Assembly (NCBI GenBank): GCA_902791785.1
Contig: CADAXH010000018.1
Coordinates: 1-15,330 of the forward strand
DNA length: 15,330 nt
Direction: 5' to 3'
Source of the DNA: an uncultured Ruminococcus sp.
GTDB lineage: Bacteria; Bacillota; Clostridia; Oscillospirales; CAG-272
Within the stretch, counting starts at the first letter, position 1. The number at the start of each line of letters is the position of its first letter. A program made the translations under genes and the position numbers. Positions 13,761 to 15,330 of the stretch are shown here, in pieces. A model generated the notes under the pieces. The model was given only the letters and a program-made list of their open reading frames with translations, was not told the DNA's origin and did not search any database.

Positions 13761-13949
13761 CCTAGTCTCCTTTTTACACTGAGATATTAACATAAAAATG
13801 CTGCAATTGCAAGCAAAAATTTGATTATTTTGCGCCATTTTTGAGTCAAAAACTTGTATTTTTGCTTTTTTTGGTGAATTCTTGGTTTTGCATAAGTTAA
13901 TGATCATGCCACACATAATGTTTTGTCCGTCTATGCTTGTTTGTTTTTA
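13761..13949. other. AT-rich intergenic region without a gene
   Basis: This holds the rimP operon promoter and otherwise only A/T tracts. I find no coding frame and no clear terminator for the lipoprotein genes upstream. A 13-base copy of lipoprotein 3' sequence (13923-13935) is described among the findings. Confidence 0.5.
13784..13812 (-). promoter_or_regulatory. Extended -10 promoter of the rimP-nusA-infB operon
   Basis: On the minus strand: TTGCAA at 13812-13807, a 17-base spacer ending in TGT, and TAATAT at 13789-13784, giving an extended -10 (TGnTAATAT). Transcription would start near 13777, leaving a leader of about 83 bases that contains the 11-bp hairpin. Confidence 0.65.
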
Positions 13950-14116
13950 TCAATCATACTTGACTTGCCAATTCTTTAAAAATATAGTCCCACTCCAATC
14001 ACAATCTTCAGTCACATCTACCGGTTGTCCGTCTATGAATCTGTAAACTCTGCTACCCAAAACCACATTTGCCGATGGTTCGGTCAAATAATATCGCCTC
14101 GCTTGCTGACATAAAA
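13950..14116 (-). pseudogene. Out-of-frame C-terminal part of the lipoprotein gene
   Basis: In a frame different from the lipoprotein ORF this stretch reads YYLTEPSANVVLGSRVYRF, then IDGQPVDVTEDCDWSG and ends ...KNWQVKYD at a TGA (13952-13950). It matches both the internal repeat of the same lipoprotein (DYYITEP, VYKIFDGQPVDVTDKC) and the end of the upstream paralogue, so the ancestral reading frame ran to here. The frame change lies between 14094 and about 14116, where a run of four T on the coding strand (14116-14113) is a likely slip point. Confidence 0.65.
13995..14093. repeat. 99-bp perfect direct repeat, copy A
   Basis: Identical base for base to 15232-15330, offset 1237. It covers the end of the lipoprotein coding region (from YYLTEP to EDCDW in the ancestral frame). 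Left of the repeat the two copies diverge at once; the right end of copy B is the window edge. Confidence 0.97.
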
Positions 14117-15153
14117 GTGTCAAATTCGGGAAAATAGATGAAACATGTTTTTATTCTTAAAAGCTCCCGATTATATAACGAAGGGGCACCAACTGATGTA
14201 GTGCTGATATAATCTGATTGAGTGTAAAAAGTATACCATGTTTTGTGTTCAGGTTGTATAAAGAACATGGCATAATCATTTCCTTCACTTGTTACCCACA
14301 CACACAAGAGTGGAACTATATAGTTAGGATCATATCTATGCGGTCTTCCGAGTATTTCTTCTACCTCCTTGTACGTCATTCCTTCATGTACTAACTTTAT
14401 GTCTTCTATTGTAGGCTGATGATCCAGTTTATCATCGAACAAATCTTCAAAGAAAACGCACTTATCAGTTACGTCTACTGGTTGACCATCAAAGATTTTA
14501 TACACTGTTCGAACAAAACTGACTTTAGTATAGGGCTCGGTAATATAATAATCTGGATGTTTATCAATTGGATAATAGTCAACCCCGTCTATTGTATACG
14601 ACGCCGTCTTTGAAGAATATTCATGTTGGAAACGAGTTTTTACAATATATGGTTCTTCATCAAGTGTTAAATTGCTATATAATTCCACGTATGACTTTAA
14701 ACTGTCCTTATCTACGCCATTTAAAGAAAATTGCAGACAATAAGAATCTCCATTATCAGCAACCCATACCCGACCATATCCGTTATAGTCGTCCGGGGCC
14801 AACATATGAGGTGCACCAATAATGTCTTCTACTTCATAATATGTCATTCCTTTGTGAATTAATTCCATCTGTTCTTCGGTAGGTTGATGGCGGATATATG
14901 AATCAAAATTACCATAAACCTTAGTTGTCTCTTGATTTTCACTGGTTTGTGTCGTGTCAAAATAATCAGTTTCTGTTACAATGGTTTCAGTACGAGAAAC
15001 TATTGTCGCTGTTTCTGTTTCTTTTGTATCGGTTTGCGTAACTATTTCAGTTTCTTCATTTGTCGTCACGTTGTTGCCCGAATTGTTGCAGGACACAAAC
15101 AGAACCATTATGGCAATAATCAAAAAAGGAAGAATATACATTTTTTTCTTCAT
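14053..15153 (-). CDS. Lipoprotein with duplicated BamE/SmpA-like module, 3' end frameshifted
   Basis: A 366-residue predicted lipoprotein. Residues 1-21 form a signal peptide (KKK, then YILPFLIIAIMVLFVS) before the lipobox Cys C22, followed by a Thr/Glu-rich low-complexity linker (29-79). Two homologous modules follow. The first (about 89-235) starts HQPTEEQMELIHKGMTYYEVEDIIG; the second (about 245 on) starts HQPTIEDIKLVHEGMTYKEVEEILG. The L-x-x-G-M-T-Y-x-E-V-x-x-x-x-G-x-P-H pattern resembles SmpA/BamE-like small domains of exported lipoproteins; function is unknown. The second module is cut: after MSASEA the frame reads ILFDRTIGKCGFG and stops, while the expected YYLTEP...DGQPVDV continues in another frame to 13950. 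The start is ATG 15153 with AAGGAG (15169-15164) ten bases upstream, rather than a GTG at 15162 that lies beside the ribosome site. It follows a paralogue by 24 bases. Confidence 0.85.
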   Translation of the reverse strand: MKKKMYILPFLIIAIMVLFVSCNNSGNNVTTNEETEIVTQTDTKETETATIVSRTETIVTETDYFDTTQTSENQETTKVYGNFDSYIRHQPTEEQMELIHKGMTYYEVEDIIGAPHMLAPDDYNGYGRVWVADNGDSYCLQFSLNGVDKDSLKSYVELYSNLTLDEEPYIVKTRFQHEYSSKTASYTIDGVDYYPIDKHPDYYITEPYTKVSFVRTVYKIFDGQPVDVTDKCVFFEDLFDDKLDHQPTIEDIKLVHEGMTYKEVEEILGRPHRYDPNYIVPLLCVWVTSEGNDYAMFFIQPEHKTWYTFYTQSDYISTTSVGAPSLYNRELLRIKTCFIYFPEFDTFMSASEAILFDRTIGKCGFG

Positions 15154-15177
15154 AATAAGCACTCTCCTTATGATGGT

Positions 15178-15330
15178 TTAGTCGTAAATCGGAGTCCAAT
15201 CCTGACGCCAATATGAATATATTGTTCCGGACCAATCACAATCTTCAGTCACATCTACCGGTTGTCCGTCTATGAATCTGTAAACTCTGCTACCCAAAAC
15301 CACATTTGCCGATGGTTCGGTCAAATAATA
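15178..15330 (-). CDS. C-terminal fragment of an upstream paralogous lipoprotein
   Basis: Fifty codons enter from the right edge and end at TAA (15180-15178). They read YYLTEPSANVVLGSRVYRF, IDGQPVDVTEDCDWSG, then TIYSYWRQDWTPIYD. The first 33 codons are encoded by DNA identical to copy A; the last 17 differ from it in sequence but keep similar residues (W-S-G-T-I, final Y-D). This is therefore the module end of a tandem paralogue of the next gene, with which it is likely cotranscribed (24 bases apart). Here the frame is correct, which helps show that the neighbour is frameshifted. Confidence 0.75.
   Translation of the reverse strand, partial: YYLTEPSANVVLGSRVYRFIDGQPVDVTEDCDWSGTIYSYWRQDWTPIYD
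15232..15330. repeat. 99-bp perfect direct repeat, copy B, at the window edge
   Basis: Identical to 13995-14093 up to the last base of the window, so its true right end is unknown. It encodes the end of the upstream lipoprotein paralogue. Confidence 0.97.

Noticed and set aside
13995..15330. The 99-bp repeats as ends of a mobile element or attachment sites.
   Set aside because: Both copies encode the same part of paralogous proteins in the same frame context, and no integrase or transposase lies between them; a tandem gene array explains them better.

Overview
The window comes from a low-to-mid GC Bacillota genome, most likely an uncultured gut or rumen Clostridia (Oscillospiraceae/Ruminococcaceae-like). 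This is inferred from purine-rich AGGAGG-type ribosome binding sites, the clostridial rimP-nusA-ylxR-ylxQ-infB gene order, a Phd/YefM antitoxin and typical clostridial protein families. I see no tRNA, rRNA or CRISPR array and no transposase.

Left part (1-3565). A glycoside-hydrolase-like gene reads leftward off the window edge. Divergent from it is a three-gene operon: TetR regulator, an E2/chloramphenicol-acetyltransferase-fold protein, and an AMP-forming acyl-CoA ligase. Two opposed promoters share a 110-bp region, and a 23-bp imperfect palindrome overlaps both -35 boxes, so the TetR protein probably controls both directions. A hairpin closes the operon.

Middle (3566-5050). An AT-rich segment sits between two convergent operons. 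It holds an orphan Phd/YefM antitoxin, with a possible scrap of its lost toxin, and a convergent HTH-Fic protein whose promoter carries four copies of an AAGTAAAG box. A 9-bp direct repeat flanks the segment, so it may be an insertion.

Right part (5053-13812, all minus strand). The transcription/translation operon rimP-nusA-ylxR(rnpM)-ylxQ-infB starts from a good promoter and a leader hairpin. rimP is broken by an internal out-of-frame deletion. After infB, where rbfA is usual, the same tightly packed run continues into a GHL6-type glycoside hydrolase and a membrane-bound c-di-GMP phosphodiesterase (degenerate GGDEF plus intact EAL), ending at a strong terminator.

Right edge (13950-15330, minus strand). 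Two tandem paralogous lipoprotein genes built from repeated BamE/SmpA-like modules. They share a perfectly identical 99-bp stretch, one copy of which lies exactly at the window edge. The complete copy is frameshifted just upstream of that stretch. The repeat at the edge, the frameshift and the rimP deletion could be real recombination or decay, or could partly reflect assembly error.
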